Counted from the stretch's first letter, positions 32,100 to 41,309 are shown. The stretch: DNA of 64,000 nucleotides from Nafulsella turpanensis ZLM-10 (GCF_000346615.1 NZ_ANNU01000037.1:24076-88075), one strand, 5' to 3'. A program made the numbers and translations. The notes: a model not told the origin generated them from the sequence alone.

Positions 32100-33026
32100 T
32101 TACATATTCAGGAGTTCCAGAATGCGGTTCAGGTCTTCGGTCGATACAAAAGGTATTTTAATTTCTCCTCTATCCTGCTCGTCCGTCCGCACATTTACTT
32201 TTGTGCCAAAGTGGGAGGAGAGTTTGTACTGCAGTTGCTTGTACTCTCTTTCTTTGTCAGGGTTAAGCCGTGGAGCTTCTTTTTTGGTTTGATTCTGGCC
32301 GGTGGTGAGGTCGCGTACGAGCTTTTCGACATTACGTACCGAGAGGCCTTCCTGCATAATCTTGTTGAAGATATACAGCTGGCGGGCCGGATCGTCGATG
32401 TTAATAATGGCGCGGGCATGGCCCATGCTTATTTTATTATCGCGCAGGGCTACCTGAATATCTGGCGGAAGCTTTAAGAGGCGAAGGTAGTTGTTAACGG
32501 TAGTTCGTTTTTTTCCTACCCGCTCGCCCAGCTGTTCCTGCTTGAGTTCACATTCACTTAAGAGCCGCTGATAGCTGAGCGCGATTTCGATGGCATTCAG
32601 GTTTTCGCGCTGAATGTTTTCGATCAGGGCCATTTCCAGCATTTGCTGGTCATTGGCTGTTCGTACATAGGCAGGCACTTTGCGCAAACCGGCCAGCTTA
32701 CTGGCCTGGAGGCGGCGCTCCCCGGAAATGAGCTGGTATTTGCCCTCGCTAAGCTTACGAACGGTAATGGGTTGAATAATGCCCTGTATCTTGATAGACT
32801 CCGCCAGCTCTTCCAGTGCTTCCTGGTCGAAGTGGGTGCGGGGCTGGTAAGGGTTGGTTTCTATATCGGTGAGCAGGATTTCGTCCATGGCACCGGCAGA
32901 GGCAATTTTGCGGAAATTATTTTCGGCAGAACCGGCAGAACGCTGGGAGTCCGTTAATAATGCACCTAATCCTCTACCAAGAGCTTTTTTTTTAGGTGCA
33001 GGGTTTTTATCTTCTTTATCGCTCAT
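32100..33026 (-). CDS. parB: Chromosome-partitioning protein ParB
   Basis: 308 residues. ALGRGLGALL near the N terminus is the ParA-stimulating region. The ParB/Spo0J nuclease-like CTP-binding domain has NPYQPRTHFD, GIIQPITVR and SGERRLQASKLAG. The helix-turn-helix that reads parS is at about 170-195 (LGERVGKKRTTVNNYLRLL). The C-terminal 40 residues form the dimer domain. With ParA it segregates the replication origin region. It starts 36 nt after the parA stop. I did not find a convincing parS site in this window. Confidence 0.97.
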   Translation of the reverse strand: MSDKEDKNPAPKKKALGRGLGALLTDSQRSAGSAENNFRKIASAGAMDEILLTDIETNPYQPRTHFDQEALEELAESIKIQGIIQPITVRKLSEGKYQLISGERRLQASKLAGLRKVPAYVRTANDQQMLEMALIENIQRENLNAIEIALSYQRLLSECELKQEQLGERVGKKRTTVNNYLRLLKLPPDIQVALRDNKISMGHARAIINIDDPARQLYIFNKIMQEGLSVRNVEKLVRDLTTGQNQTKKEAPRLNPDKEREYKQLQYKLSSHFGTKVNVRTDEQDRGEIKIPFVSTEDLNRILELLNM

Positions 33027-33062
33027 GCTTTCTTCCTCTTTTTCTTTTACGCTTTTTGCCGC

Positions 33063-33836
33063 TTAGGACGACAACTGGTTGTTGGTAAGAATTTCTTTTG
33101 CCAGGTTCAGGTAGCTTAATGCACCTTTGCTTTCGGCATCGTGGGCAATGACAGGTACGCCAAAGCTGGGAGCCTCGCTCAGCTTAATGTTTCGGGGTAT
33201 AAGCGTCTGGAAAACCATCTGCTTAAAGTGAGTCTGCACATCTTCCACTACCTGGTTGCTCAGGCGCAGGCGCACATCATACATCGTTAAGAGTATACCT
33301 TCTATTTCCAGCTCAGGATTTAAACGGGACTGGATGATTTTAATTGTGTTCAGGAGCTTGCCAAGACCTTCCAGGGCAAAGTATTCGCACTGCACAGGAA
33401 TAATTACTGAATTGGCTGCCGTAAGGGCATTTATGGTAATAAGGCCCAGAGAAGGAGAGCAGTCAATAATTATAAAATCGTAATCGTCGCTGATTTGTGC
33501 CAGTGCAGCACGCATCCGCTCTTCACGATTACTTACATTTACCATTTCCACTTCGGCCCCCACCAGGTCGATATGCGAAGGCATCAGGTGCAGAAAACTG
33601 ATATCCGTCTCCAGGATTATATCCTTGGGGCTGGCAGCCTCCACCATACATTCATAAATACTGTTTTCCACTTCGGCAGGGTCAATACCCAAACCAGAAG
33701 TGGAGTTCGCCTGGGGGTCCGCATCTACCACCAGCGTCTTATATTCGAAAGCGGCCAGACTGGCTGCCAGGTTAATGGCTGTAGTTGTTTTTCCAACGCC
33801 TCCCTTTTGGTTGGCAATTGCTATAATTTTACTCAT
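33063..33836 (-). CDS. parA: Chromosome-partitioning ATPase ParA (Soj)
   Basis: 257 residues. The deviant Walker A KGGVGKTTTAINLAASLA is at 11-28, the A' motif is DADPQANSTSGLG and Walker B is FIIIDCSPSLGLIT. It lacks the N-terminal HTH of plasmid ParA-Ia, as expected for a chromosomal type. It forms gradients on the nucleoid and moves ParB-parS complexes. It begins 9 nt after the UPF0173 gene stop. Confidence 0.97.
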   Translation of the reverse strand: MSKIIAIANQKGGVGKTTTAINLAASLAAFEYKTLVVDADPQANSTSGLGIDPAEVENSIYECMVEAASPKDIILETDISFLHLMPSHIDLVGAEVEMVNVSNREERMRAALAQISDDYDFIIIDCSPSLGLITINALTAANSVIIPVQCEYFALEGLGKLLNTIKIIQSRLNPELEIEGILLTMYDVRLRLSNQVVEDVQTHFKQMVFQTLIPRNIKLSEAPSFGVPVIAHDAESKGALSYLNLAKEILTNNQLSS

Positions 33837-33845
33837 TCTCTGTTG

Positions 33846-34526
33846 TCAAAGTGTTAATGTTTGGCCAATTTCCATCAATTTTAGGTCTTTTTTCGCATTG
33901 GCTGCAACATTTTTCACCTCCTCATGGTCCAGCCGGATGTAAGGAAATGTATCATAATGCATACCGATAATCGTATCGGTTTTAACAAAGTCTGCCGCCT
34001 TCAGGGCATCATGGATGTCCATGGTGAAATTATCGCCGATAGGCATAAAGGCAAAGTCAATATCAAACTCCTGCCCGATGAGCTGCATGTCGAGCGTAAG
34101 CGCTGTATCGCCGGCAAAATAAAAGGTTTTTTCAGAGGTTTGCACCACAAATCCTGCCGGGTTTCCGGCATAGGTTCCGTCCGGCAGGCTGCTGCTGTGG
34201 ATAGCGTTCACCATTTTTACCGTTCCGAATTCGAATTTCTTTTTTCCGCCATGGTTCATCGGGTGCCCGTCGGCTACTCCTTTATTCCCAAACCAGCTAA
34301 CAAGCTCAAAACTGGATACCAGGGTTGCCCCGGTATTTTTATAAACTTCCTCTACATCGGCCATATGATCCTGGTGCCCGTGGGTGAGCAGTATATAGTC
34401 GGCCTTAATGCTTTTTGCATCAATTTCGCTGGCCAATTCATTGGGTGTAATGAAAGGGTCAAATAAGATGTTTTTACCGTTTATTTCGATTAAAAAGCAG
34501 GAATGTCCGTAGTAAGTTATTTGCAT
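33846..34526 (-). CDS. UPF0173-type metal-dependent hydrolase (metallo-beta-lactamase fold)
   Basis: 226 residues. The zinc-binding motif is LTHGHQDHMAD (THGHxDH) and the second set of ligands lies in FAGDTALTL and MHYDTFPYI. The N-terminal YYGHSCFLIEINGKNILFDPF is typical of UPF0173/RomA-like hydrolases. No signal peptide. Substrate unknown. It is first in the parA-parB-DUF5683-dapB-lepB run. A TATCTTTG element sits upstream on the minus strand at 34588-34581. Confidence 0.92.
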   Translation of the reverse strand: MQITYYGHSCFLIEINGKNILFDPFITPNELASEIDAKSIKADYILLTHGHQDHMADVEEVYKNTGATLVSSFELVSWFGNKGVADGHPMNHGGKKKFEFGTVKMVNAIHSSSLPDGTYAGNPAGFVVQTSEKTFYFAGDTALTLDMQLIGQEFDIDFAFMPIGDNFTMDIHDALKAADFVKTDTIIGMHYDTFPYIRLDHEEVKNVAANAKKDLKLMEIGQTLTL

Positions 34527-34580
34527 AATTCAACTTGTTTAGCTTGAAAAATAGGTCAATCTTTATGCCCGGTTAGATGA

Positions 34581-34588
34581 CAAAGATA
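34581..34588 (-). promoter_or_regulatory. -7 promoter element before the UPF0173-parAB run
   Basis: TATCTTTG on the minus strand matches the Bacteroidetes -7 box. No TTTG is found at the proper distance, so only half of the promoter is supported. The leader would be about 50 nt. Confidence 0.4.
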
Positions 34589-34616
34589 GAAGTTTAATTC
34601 AAAATTCTTAAAAATT

Positions 34617-36302
34617 ATGCTAAGACAATTTTGTGCGTATTTAATGGCAGTATTGCTTATTACAGCTGGCTGTACTGCCACTGACAATGCACTGGAGGAT
34701 GGGAACGCCAAGGTTTTTCGGTACAACCAGGCAGAGGGCCTGAGCTCGCTCGATCCTGCTTTTGCCCGAAACCAGGCAAATGTATGGGCGATTACTAATT
34801 TATATTCCGGTTTATTTGAGCTGAGCCCCGATATGTACCCTATTCCCGATATGGTGGACAGCTGGGAAGTTTCGGAAGATGGAGGTACTTATACCTTTAA
34901 TTTAAAGAAAGGTATCCGCTTCCACGACAGCGAAGTGTTTGAAGGAGGGAAAGGCCGCGAAGTAACCGCCGAGGATTTTGAATACAGCTTTAAAAGATTG
35001 CTCGATCCTGCCACCGCCAGCACCGGAGCATGGATATTTAACGACAAGGTAAAGAAAAATGAGGCCGGCGATGGCTTTGCCGAAAATTGGGTGGAGGCAA
35101 CGGATAAGTATACGCTGGTACTTCGCCTCGAAAAGCCATTTGGTCCTTTTCTTGAAATCCTGACGATGCCCTACACTTTTGCAGTGCCTAAAGAGGCGGT
35201 GGAGAAATGGGGAAAAGACTTTCGTAAGCACCCTGTTGGAACAGGACCATTCCAGCTCAAATCATGGGATGAAGGCAACAGCCTTATTATGGTAAAAAAC
35301 CCTAACTACTGGAAAGATGATGCCAACGGCCAGCAGTTGCCTTACCTGGATGCTGTAATGGTTTCCTTTATTCAGGACCGTAACCAGGAGCTGCTGACCT
35401 TTCAGCAGGGAAAACTTGACTTTATGTCGGGCGTTGAAGCGAACAGCATCGACCTTATCCTGGATAAAGATGGTGCAGTTAAAGAAGAGATAAAAGGAAA
35501 GTTTGTTGTTCAGAAAGTACCTTATTTAAATACAGAATACATAGGCTTTCAGCTCGATCCTTCTGTTTATAAAGGAGCAAACCACCCAATACTGAATAAG
35601 GACTTCCGGAAGGCCATGAACTACGCCATTAACAGGGAAGAAATGCTGAAGTACCTGTTTAATAACCTGGGTACGCCAGGTAAAGGAGGCATCATTCCTC
35701 CTGCCATCAAATACTTTAAGGAGAACACGGTAAAAGGCTATACCTATGATCCGGCTAAAGCCGAAGAGCTGCTGAAAACAGCCGGTTACCCTGGTGGTAA
35801 AGGGCTCCCTACGATTAAGCTTAATACAACGGTACAGTCGAAGCCAATGGTAGAATACCTGCAAAAGCAGTGGGGTGCCGTGGGTATTCCGGTTGAAATT
35901 GAGATTAACCAGACGGCTACTCACCAGGAGCTGATCGATAACAGCAGAGCCAACTTCTTCCGCGGTTCATGGCTGGGCGATTACCCTGATGCGGAAAACT
36001 ACCTTGCCATGTTCTACAGCAAATACTTTTCTCCGGCAGGGCCTAATAAAACACACTTTAACAATAGCGAATTTGACAAACTATACGAAAAAGCCCGCTA
36101 TGAGTCAGAAGGTTTTAACCGCCTGGATCTCTACCACAAAATGGACCAGATAATTATGGAAGAAGCACCGGTGATTGTGCTCTTTTATGATGAGGTGGTG
36201 CGCCTGACGCAAAACAATGTGACCGGCCTTGAGCCAAACCCCATGAACGTTCTGGATCTGGAAAGAGCCAGCTTTGTAGATGGAGAAGTTATTCAGGAAT
36301 AA
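34617..36302 (+). CDS. Oligopeptide-type ABC transporter substrate-binding lipoprotein
   Basis: 561 residues of the SBP_bac_5 (OppA/DppA) fold. The lipoprotein signal ends in LITAGC with Cys19. Family motifs are SLDPAFARNQANVWAITNLY near the start, ADSWEV-like MVDSWEVSEDGGTYTFNLKKGI, VTAEDFEYSFKRLLDP, HPVGTGPFQL and NREEMLKYLF. It should bind peptides or similar ligands on the periplasmic side. No permease or ATPase gene lies near, so the partner transporter is elsewhere or absent. A terminator follows at 36326. Confidence 0.93.
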   Translation: MLRQFCAYLMAVLLITAGCTATDNALEDGNAKVFRYNQAEGLSSLDPAFARNQANVWAITNLYSGLFELSPDMYPIPDMVDSWEVSEDGGTYTFNLKKGIRFHDSEVFEGGKGREVTAEDFEYSFKRLLDPATASTGAWIFNDKVKKNEAGDGFAENWVEATDKYTLVLRLEKPFGPFLEILTMPYTFAVPKEAVEKWGKDFRKHPVGTGPFQLKSWDEGNSLIMVKNPNYWKDDANGQQLPYLDAVMVSFIQDRNQELLTFQQGKLDFMSGVEANSIDLILDKDGAVKEEIKGKFVVQKVPYLNTEYIGFQLDPSVYKGANHPILNKDFRKAMNYAINREEMLKYLFNNLGTPGKGGIIPPAIKYFKENTVKGYTYDPAKAEELLKTAGYPGGKGLPTIKLNTTVQSKPMVEYLQKQWGAVGIPVEIEINQTATHQELIDNSRANFFRGSWLGDYPDAENYLAMFYSKYFSPAGPNKTHFNNSEFDKLYEKARYESEGFNRLDLYHKMDQIIMEEAPVIVLFYDEVVRLTQNNVTGLEPNPMNVLDLERASFVDGEVIQE

Positions 36303-36325
36303 AACCTTTGAAAAGAGGTGAATTT

Positions 36326-36350
36326 AAAGGGCAGTCTTGTACTGCCCTTT
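36326..36350 (+). terminator. Terminator after the SBP gene
   Basis: AAAGGGCAGT (36326-36335) and ACTGCCCTTT (36341-36350) form a perfect stem with a 5-nt loop, followed by TCTTTTTT. Confidence 0.9.
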
Positions 36351-36457
36351 TCTTTTTTATACCTTTTGGTGCTGGTGTGAGAGGGGCAGGTAAAGAAGGG
36401 TGCTGTTTGGTAGAAAAGCTTAATGAAGCCGTCGCGTAATATATCTCTGTTAAATTA

Positions 36458-37315
36458 ATGAAAACAACTTCTTTCGAATTAAAAGCCTCTGGCCCTGTCA
36501 GGCTTTTTGGCTTAGGCTGGGAGCCGGTAAATGTGCCTGTAAAAACCGTAATAGTGCTGGTTCATGGGCTTGGTGAGCATACAGGGAGATACAAAGAACT
36601 GGCCCGGTTCTTTACGTCCAGGGGCTGTGCGCTCTATGGCTGCGACCTTCGCGGACATGGAAGAAGTCCGGGTAAAAGAGGCCATGCATTATATCCGCAG
36701 CTCTTAAACGACCTGTCAGAGCTTATTCAGTATGCGGAGCGTCAGCACCCCGGGCTGCCCCTTATCCTGTACGGACATAGTATGGGCGGTAATATTGCGG
36801 CTAATTTTGTGCTCGACAGGCCGGAAGTCCAAAAAGCATTAAAGGCCGTAGTTCTTTCTTCTCCATGGCTTCGCCTGAATATCCCGGTTTCTCCTGTAGT
36901 AGTACAGCTATCCCGGCTAATGCAGAAGGTTTACCCTTCCTTTACCCAAAAGAATAAAATTAATGCCGAATGGCTGAGTAAGGATCCCCTGGAGGTGAAG
37001 GCTTATCAGGAAGATCCATTGGTGCATCCATACATCTCCGTCAGCTTGTTTTACCAGGTCCATGAGCATGGAATGGGTGCAGTGCGTAAGGCTAAGAAGC
37101 TATCGCTGCCCCTGCTGGTAATGCATGGCAGCGAAGACCGGATTACCTCCTGCGAGGCCAGCAGAAGGTTGGCAGAAAAAGCCCCTCATGCACAGTGGAA
37201 GCTTTGGAAGGGAGTGCGACACGAACCTCATCATGAACTGGAGAAAAGAGAGGTAATGCAGTTTGTGTGGGAATGGATGGAGGAACTGCTACAGCAGAAA
37301 CCTGTTAATGAGTAA
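36458..37315 (+). CDS. Alpha/beta hydrolase, monoacylglycerol lipase / lysophospholipase type
   Basis: 285 residues of the Hydrolase_4 type. The oxyanion region is VHGLGEHTGRY (35-45), followed by DLRGHGRSPGKRG, which is characteristic of monoglyceride lipases. The nucleophile elbow is GHSMGG with Ser108. Asp227 (HGSEDRIT) and His255 (RHEPHHE) complete the triad. No signal peptide, so it is cytosolic or peripherally attached to the membrane. It likely cleaves an acyl ester of a lipid. Gene stands alone. Confidence 0.92.
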   Translation: MKTTSFELKASGPVRLFGLGWEPVNVPVKTVIVLVHGLGEHTGRYKELARFFTSRGCALYGCDLRGHGRSPGKRGHALYPQLLNDLSELIQYAERQHPGLPLILYGHSMGGNIAANFVLDRPEVQKALKAVVLSSPWLRLNIPVSPVVVQLSRLMQKVYPSFTQKNKINAEWLSKDPLEVKAYQEDPLVHPYISVSLFYQVHEHGMGAVRKAKKLSLPLLVMHGSEDRITSCEASRRLAEKAPHAQWKLWKGVRHEPHHELEKREVMQFVWEWMEELLQQKPVNE

Positions 37316-37459
37316 AAAGAGCCGCCATCCGGTAAAATAGAGGAGGTAGTGCCAGGCAGCCTCTTTGTGTGGAGTACATGGCCTGCTTAGCAGGCCATGA
37401 ATCTGTTGAATCCGGAACCAAATGTCTGTTTTTCGGTCATACAGTAAAGCCTGATAAGT

Positions 37460-38212
37460 ATGAGCATAGAAGAAAATATGAATAACCATCGTATCCGGGT
37501 CGGTACTTCCGGCTGGTCTTATCCCTACTGGAAGGGGAACTTTTATCCTGCTGGACTTCCACAGAAGGAACAGTTTAACTATTACCTCAGCATATTCAGA
37601 ACGGTGGAAATCAACAATTCCTTCTATAAACTTCCTTCGCCGGAAACTTTTGCCACCTGGCGTGCGGCCGTTCCGGAAGATTTTATATATGCCGTAAAAG
37701 CCAGCCGCTATATAACGCATATGAAAAAGCTGAAGGACCCGCTGCAGTCCCTGGAGAAGTTTATGCATGCTGTCAGCTTTCTGGAAGACCGCCTTGGACC
37801 TATTCTCTTTCAGCTGCCTCCCTTCTGGAACCTTAACCTCGATCGCCTCAGGGAGTTTCTGGAGGTATTGCCAAAGGGTTACCGCTATACCTTTGAGTTC
37901 AGGAACGATACCTGGTACGATGAAAGGGTGTATGAATTGCTGAAGGAGCACAATGTAGCCTTCTGTATTTACGAGCTGGAATACCACCAGTCGCCCGTTC
38001 CTCTTACCGCCGATTTTGTGTATGTGCGCCTGCACGGACCGGAAGGTAAATATGCCGGAAGCTATTCGGATGAAGCCATGCAGGAGTGGAGCCAGCAGGC
38101 CAAAGAATGGAAGGCGCAGGGGAAGGACGTCTATATTTATTTTGACAACGACCAGAATGGCTACGCCGGCTTTAATGCCCGGACGCTGCAGGAAATGGTA
38201 GGAGGGGAGTAA
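37460..38212 (+). CDS. DUF72 (YecE-type) protein
   Basis: 250 residues with the DUF72 opening RVGTSGWSYPYWKGNFYP and NNSFYKLPSPETFATW, and the end part DVYIYFDNDQNGYAGFNA. The family has a TIM-barrel-like fold. It has no proven activity, although links to DNA repair or Fe-S proteins have been suggested. The ATG at 37460 is used, and a second ATG at 37478 (MNNHRIRVG) would remove six residues. It is followed by a long bidirectional terminator. Confidence 0.9.
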   Translation: MSIEENMNNHRIRVGTSGWSYPYWKGNFYPAGLPQKEQFNYYLSIFRTVEINNSFYKLPSPETFATWRAAVPEDFIYAVKASRYITHMKKLKDPLQSLEKFMHAVSFLEDRLGPILFQLPPFWNLNLDRLREFLEVLPKGYRYTFEFRNDTWYDERVYELLKEHNVAFCIYELEYHQSPVPLTADFVYVRLHGPEGKYAGSYSDEAMQEWSQQAKEWKAQGKDVYIYFDNDQNGYAGFNARTLQEMVGGE

Positions 38213-38224
38213 GTGCTGGTCGGG

Positions 38225-38266
38225 AAACAAAATGGCTGCTATCGATTGATAGCAGCCATTTTGTTT
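38225..38266. terminator. 19-bp bidirectional terminator hairpin
   Basis: The arms 38225-38243 and 38248-38266 are perfectly complementary over 19 bp with loop GATT. The arm starts AAACAAAATGG and ends in a T-rich run on both strands. It separates the convergent DUF72 and mdh genes. Confidence 0.92.
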
Positions 38267-38315
38267 ACAGATGTGCCTCGCGGTAGCAGATGAGCACTTC
38301 TTTAAATCAGCAAGA

Positions 38316-39248
38316 TTACTTGCCCATTTTGTCCAGTACGTCCATTACCTCCTGTACGTGCACACGGCTGGTTTCGAGATCTTTCTTTTCTTCGGCATTC
38401 AGGTCGAGTTCAATTATTTTCTCGATACCGTTTTTACCCAGAATTACCGGTACGCCCAGGTAAGTGTTTTTGATGCCATACTCACCATCCAGCTGTACAC
38501 AAACAGGGAATACACGACGCTGGTCACGAACAATGGCCTCTACCATTTGAGCGGCAGCGGAACCTGGAGCATACCAGGCAGAGGTACCCATCAGCTTAAC
38601 GAGTTCACCACCACCGGTTTTGGTACGTTCGATAATGGCAGTCAGTTTATCTTTTTCAATTAGCTCTGTTACAGGGATACCACCTACAGTCGTATAACGA
38701 GGAAGCGGAACCATGGTATCACCGTGGCCACCCATTAATACAGCCTGTATATCTTTTGGCGACACGTTGAGTGCTTCGGCAAGGAAAGCGCGGTAGCGGG
38801 CAGTATCGAGAATGCCGGCCATCCCCATAACGCGGGTACGAGGTAGCTTGGAGGTCAGGTGCGCCTGATAGGTCATTACATCCAGCGGATTAGACACTAC
38901 GATGATGATGGCTTCAGGTGAATGCTTGATAACGTTTTCCGTTACACTCTTCACGATACCGGCATTGGTTTCAATAAGGTCGTCGCGGGTCATGCCGGGC
39001 TTGCGGGGAAGGCCGGAGGTAATTACTACCACATCGGAGCCGGCAGTTTTGGTGTAATCGTTGGTAGAACCAATGGTACGGGTATCGTACAGGTTAATGG
39101 GGGCCTTTTGCCAGATGTCGAGGGCTTTGCCTTCGCTAACACCTTCTTTAATGTCCACTAAAACTACTTCATTCGCAATTTCGCGGTAAGCCAGCACATC
39201 GGCACAGGTGGCGCCAACATTACCAGCTCCTACTACGGTCACTTTCAT
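38316..39248 (-). CDS. mdh: Malate dehydrogenase (LDH-like type)
   Basis: 310 residues starting at the ATG at 39248. The open frame extends 38 codons upstream but family members begin MKVTVVGAGNVG. The NAD loop is VGAGNVGATCA (6-16). The substrate Arg is in LPRKPGMTRDDL, and the catalytic His is in GGHGDTMVPLP. It interconverts malate and oxaloacetate in the TCA cycle. The GMTRDDL form marks malate rather than lactate dehydrogenase. Confidence 0.97.
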   Translation of the reverse strand: MKVTVVGAGNVGATCADVLAYREIANEVVLVDIKEGVSEGKALDIWQKAPINLYDTRTIGSTNDYTKTAGSDVVVITSGLPRKPGMTRDDLIETNAGIVKSVTENVIKHSPEAIIIVVSNPLDVMTYQAHLTSKLPRTRVMGMAGILDTARYRAFLAEALNVSPKDIQAVLMGGHGDTMVPLPRYTTVGGIPVTELIEKDKLTAIIERTKTGGGELVKLMGTSAWYAPGSAAAQMVEAIVRDQRRVFPVCVQLDGEYGIKNTYLGVPVILGKNGIEKIIELDLNAEEKKDLETSRVHVQEVMDVLDKMGK

Positions 39249-39397
39249 ATTAAAAATTTTAGAGTGTATGTAAAGTTTATAAAGTACTGCAAATTTAAAA
39301 ATTAATATGGAGGAGCCAACTTTGGCGGGCGCCACCACCATAAAAATATACTGGCCCGACAAATTGTTTAAGAGCGGGCATACTTATTTGGCGCCAT

Positions 39398-39925
39398 TTA
39401 CCTCTCTGGGTTCAGGTAAGCTTCGCCCAGGTTAAAGAAGCCAAAGGAGGAGCGGTAGGCATTAAACAGGTTCATGGTGTAGGAGTTATATAGCTCCGCC
39501 ATCGAATTCAGCATTTCCGCCTTTATATTGGTGTGGTTCTCGAAGATATCCAGTACGTTCACCTGAGGAATTACATATATGTCGGCTTTTTCGGTAATGA
39601 CAATGGAGGTGTAAATGCGGCGGGTATTTTCGAGCAGGGCATTGTCGCCAAAAGCCTGCCCTTTATTCAGGATGGCCAGCACCTCCATTTTTTCCTGCAA
39701 ATCGATATTCAGCGATACACTCCCGTTTTTAATGAGGTAAATAGCCTGACTGGGGTCATTCCGGAAGAACACCACCTCATCCTGCATATAGGTTCGCTTG
39801 AACATATAAGGCGTAAAGAGGGCCATCTCTTCGTAGGTGAGCCGCTCGAAGAGCTTAATTCTGCTCAGAAAGCGAAAAAGCTGCAGTTCTTTGTCGGAAT
39901 AGGTTTTTTTGAAGGGGTTCTTCAT
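39398..39925 (-). CDS. Cyclic-nucleotide-binding-domain protein without HTH
   Basis: 175 residues. One cNMP-binding (Crp N-terminal type) domain covers about 15-135: EVVFFRNDPSQAIYLIKNGSV, then GQAFGDNALLENTRRIYTSI in place of the usual phosphate-binding cassette (GExxxxxxxxRxA), with Glu absent and Arg kept. The last 40 residues hold no helix-turn-helix, so this is not a Crp-type regulator as it stands. It may sense a ligand and act on a partner protein. It overlaps tilS by 4 nt, hence coupled translation. Confidence 0.88.
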   Translation of the reverse strand: MKNPFKKTYSDKELQLFRFLSRIKLFERLTYEEMALFTPYMFKRTYMQDEVVFFRNDPSQAIYLIKNGSVSLNIDLQEKMEVLAILNKGQAFGDNALLENTRRIYTSIVITEKADIYVIPQVNVLDIFENHTNIKAEMLNSMAELYNSYTMNLFNAYRSSFGFFNLGEAYLNPER

Positions 39926-41259
39926 AAGTGCGCTGCTTTTACCTCCATTACCTCCTGGCTTTTGTCGGTCAGTTTAAAGCGGTTATCGATGCGGTACCCG
40001 ACTATCCAGGCAATGGACTCTCCGGAGGTGAGGACCAAAACCCGCTCTTTCAAGTTTAAAGGAATTTTTTCGTCAATCATAAAATCGCTCAGCTTTTTTT
40101 TCTTGTTCATTCCCAAAGGACAAAACCAGTCTCCGGCTTTCCATTTGCGCAATTTTAGCGGGTATTTGAGCTTATCTTTATCGAGGGCAGCCAGCAGGCG
40201 GTCGGGCTTAATCTGGTAACCTTCCGCTGGTTTTGTCTCAAACGTAAACTGCCAGTCGGTATACTGCACCGGGGTTTCGCCCTCCTGAATCTCAAGGCTT
40301 TGATACTCCTGTAAACTTTTTGGGCTGATGATAAGCTGAGCCCGGTCGATGTTGAGCCGGTGAGTGGGCGAATCCATTATTTTGCCGGAGGTGGTTCCTT
40401 CCTGCCGGCTTGCCTGCCATATGTTCCTGGCCTGCACATAGCTGAAGCCCCAGGGCGCTAACAGTTCACTTAAAAAAAGGACAGGCTCTTCGGTCGCTTC
40501 GAGCGGCGTAAGAATCAGGAGCCAGTCAGGCCCCTGCTGCTGAATCGCCGTTTCCCGGAGCTTATCGGCCTGCCGGTAAAAGAAGCGCTCCACAGCCCCG
40601 ACTTTTTCTGCCGTCTGGCTAACGGTTTGTGCCAGGTTTGGGTTGAGCTCCTGCAGGGGCGGAATCACCTCCTGCCGGATTTTGTTGCGATAATATTTAG
40701 TAGAGGCATTGCTGCTGTCTTCGCGCCAGATGAGCTGTTTTTCCGTTACAAAAGCATAAATCATTTCCTTGTCGGCAAAGAGGAGGGGGCGCACAAAGCG
40801 ACCCCGCTTCGGAATAATCCCGTGCAGGCCGGCAATGCCGGTGCCCCGGCTCAGGTTTAACAGCATGGTTTCGAGCAGGTCGTTCTGGTGGTGGGCAAGG
40901 GCTATATAATCGTAGCCTTCGGTGGCTGCCAGCGTTTCGAACCAGTTGTAGCGCAGCTCCCGGGCAGCCATTTGTATCGACATTTTATGGTCGCCGGCAA
41001 ACTGCTCGGTATCGAAATGCTTTACATGACATTCAGCACCCATTTTTCGGGCCAGCTTCCGTACAAACTTCTCATCCTCATCCGATTCCTCTGCTCTGAG
41101 TTCGAAATTGCAGTGGGCAATGCCTACTGTAAAGCCCGCATCGGCAAAAAGGCGGGCCATTACAACGGAATCTATACCGCCGCTGATGGCCAGAAGTATT
41201 TTGTCTTTCTTCGTGAAAAGTTCTTTTTCAGATATATAGGCTAAAAATTGATCAACCAT
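39922..41259 (-). CDS. tilS: tRNA(Ile)-lysidine synthetase
   Basis: 445 residues. The PP-loop is LAISGGIDSVV with SGGIDS at 26-31. HHQNDLLETMLLNLSRGTGIAGLHGI is the conserved ATPase-side signature. The C-terminal domain has PLKLRKWKAGDWFCPLGMNKKKKLSDFMID, which binds the tRNA. TilS changes the CAU anticodon of tRNA-Ile2 to read AUA. It may be relevant to the CAU tRNA at 504-577. The divergent gene at 41310 lies 50 nt away. Confidence 0.97.
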   Translation of the reverse strand: MVDQFLAYISEKELFTKKDKILLAISGGIDSVVMARLFADAGFTVGIAHCNFELRAEESDEDEKFVRKLARKMGAECHVKHFDTEQFAGDHKMSIQMAARELRYNWFETLAATEGYDYIALAHHQNDLLETMLLNLSRGTGIAGLHGIIPKRGRFVRPLLFADKEMIYAFVTEKQLIWREDSSNASTKYYRNKIRQEVIPPLQELNPNLAQTVSQTAEKVGAVERFFYRQADKLRETAIQQQGPDWLLILTPLEATEEPVLFLSELLAPWGFSYVQARNIWQASRQEGTTSGKIMDSPTHRLNIDRAQLIISPKSLQEYQSLEIQEGETPVQYTDWQFTFETKPAEGYQIKPDRLLAALDKDKLKYPLKLRKWKAGDWFCPLGMNKKKKLSDFMIDEKIPLNLKERVLVLTSGESIAWIVGYRIDNRFKLTDKSQEVMEVKAAHL

Positions 41260-41281
41260 ACTGTAATGCTTCTTTTTTCGT

Positions 41282-41289
41282 TAGTTTTG
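41282..41289 (+). promoter_or_regulatory. -7 promoter element before the OstA-like gene
   Basis: TAGTTTTG matches TAnnTTTG and lies 20 nt before the ATG at 41310. No TTTG at proper spacing was found, so support is partial. Confidence 0.4.
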
Positions 41290-41309
41290 TGCAAAACAAA
41301 TAAAGCAGC

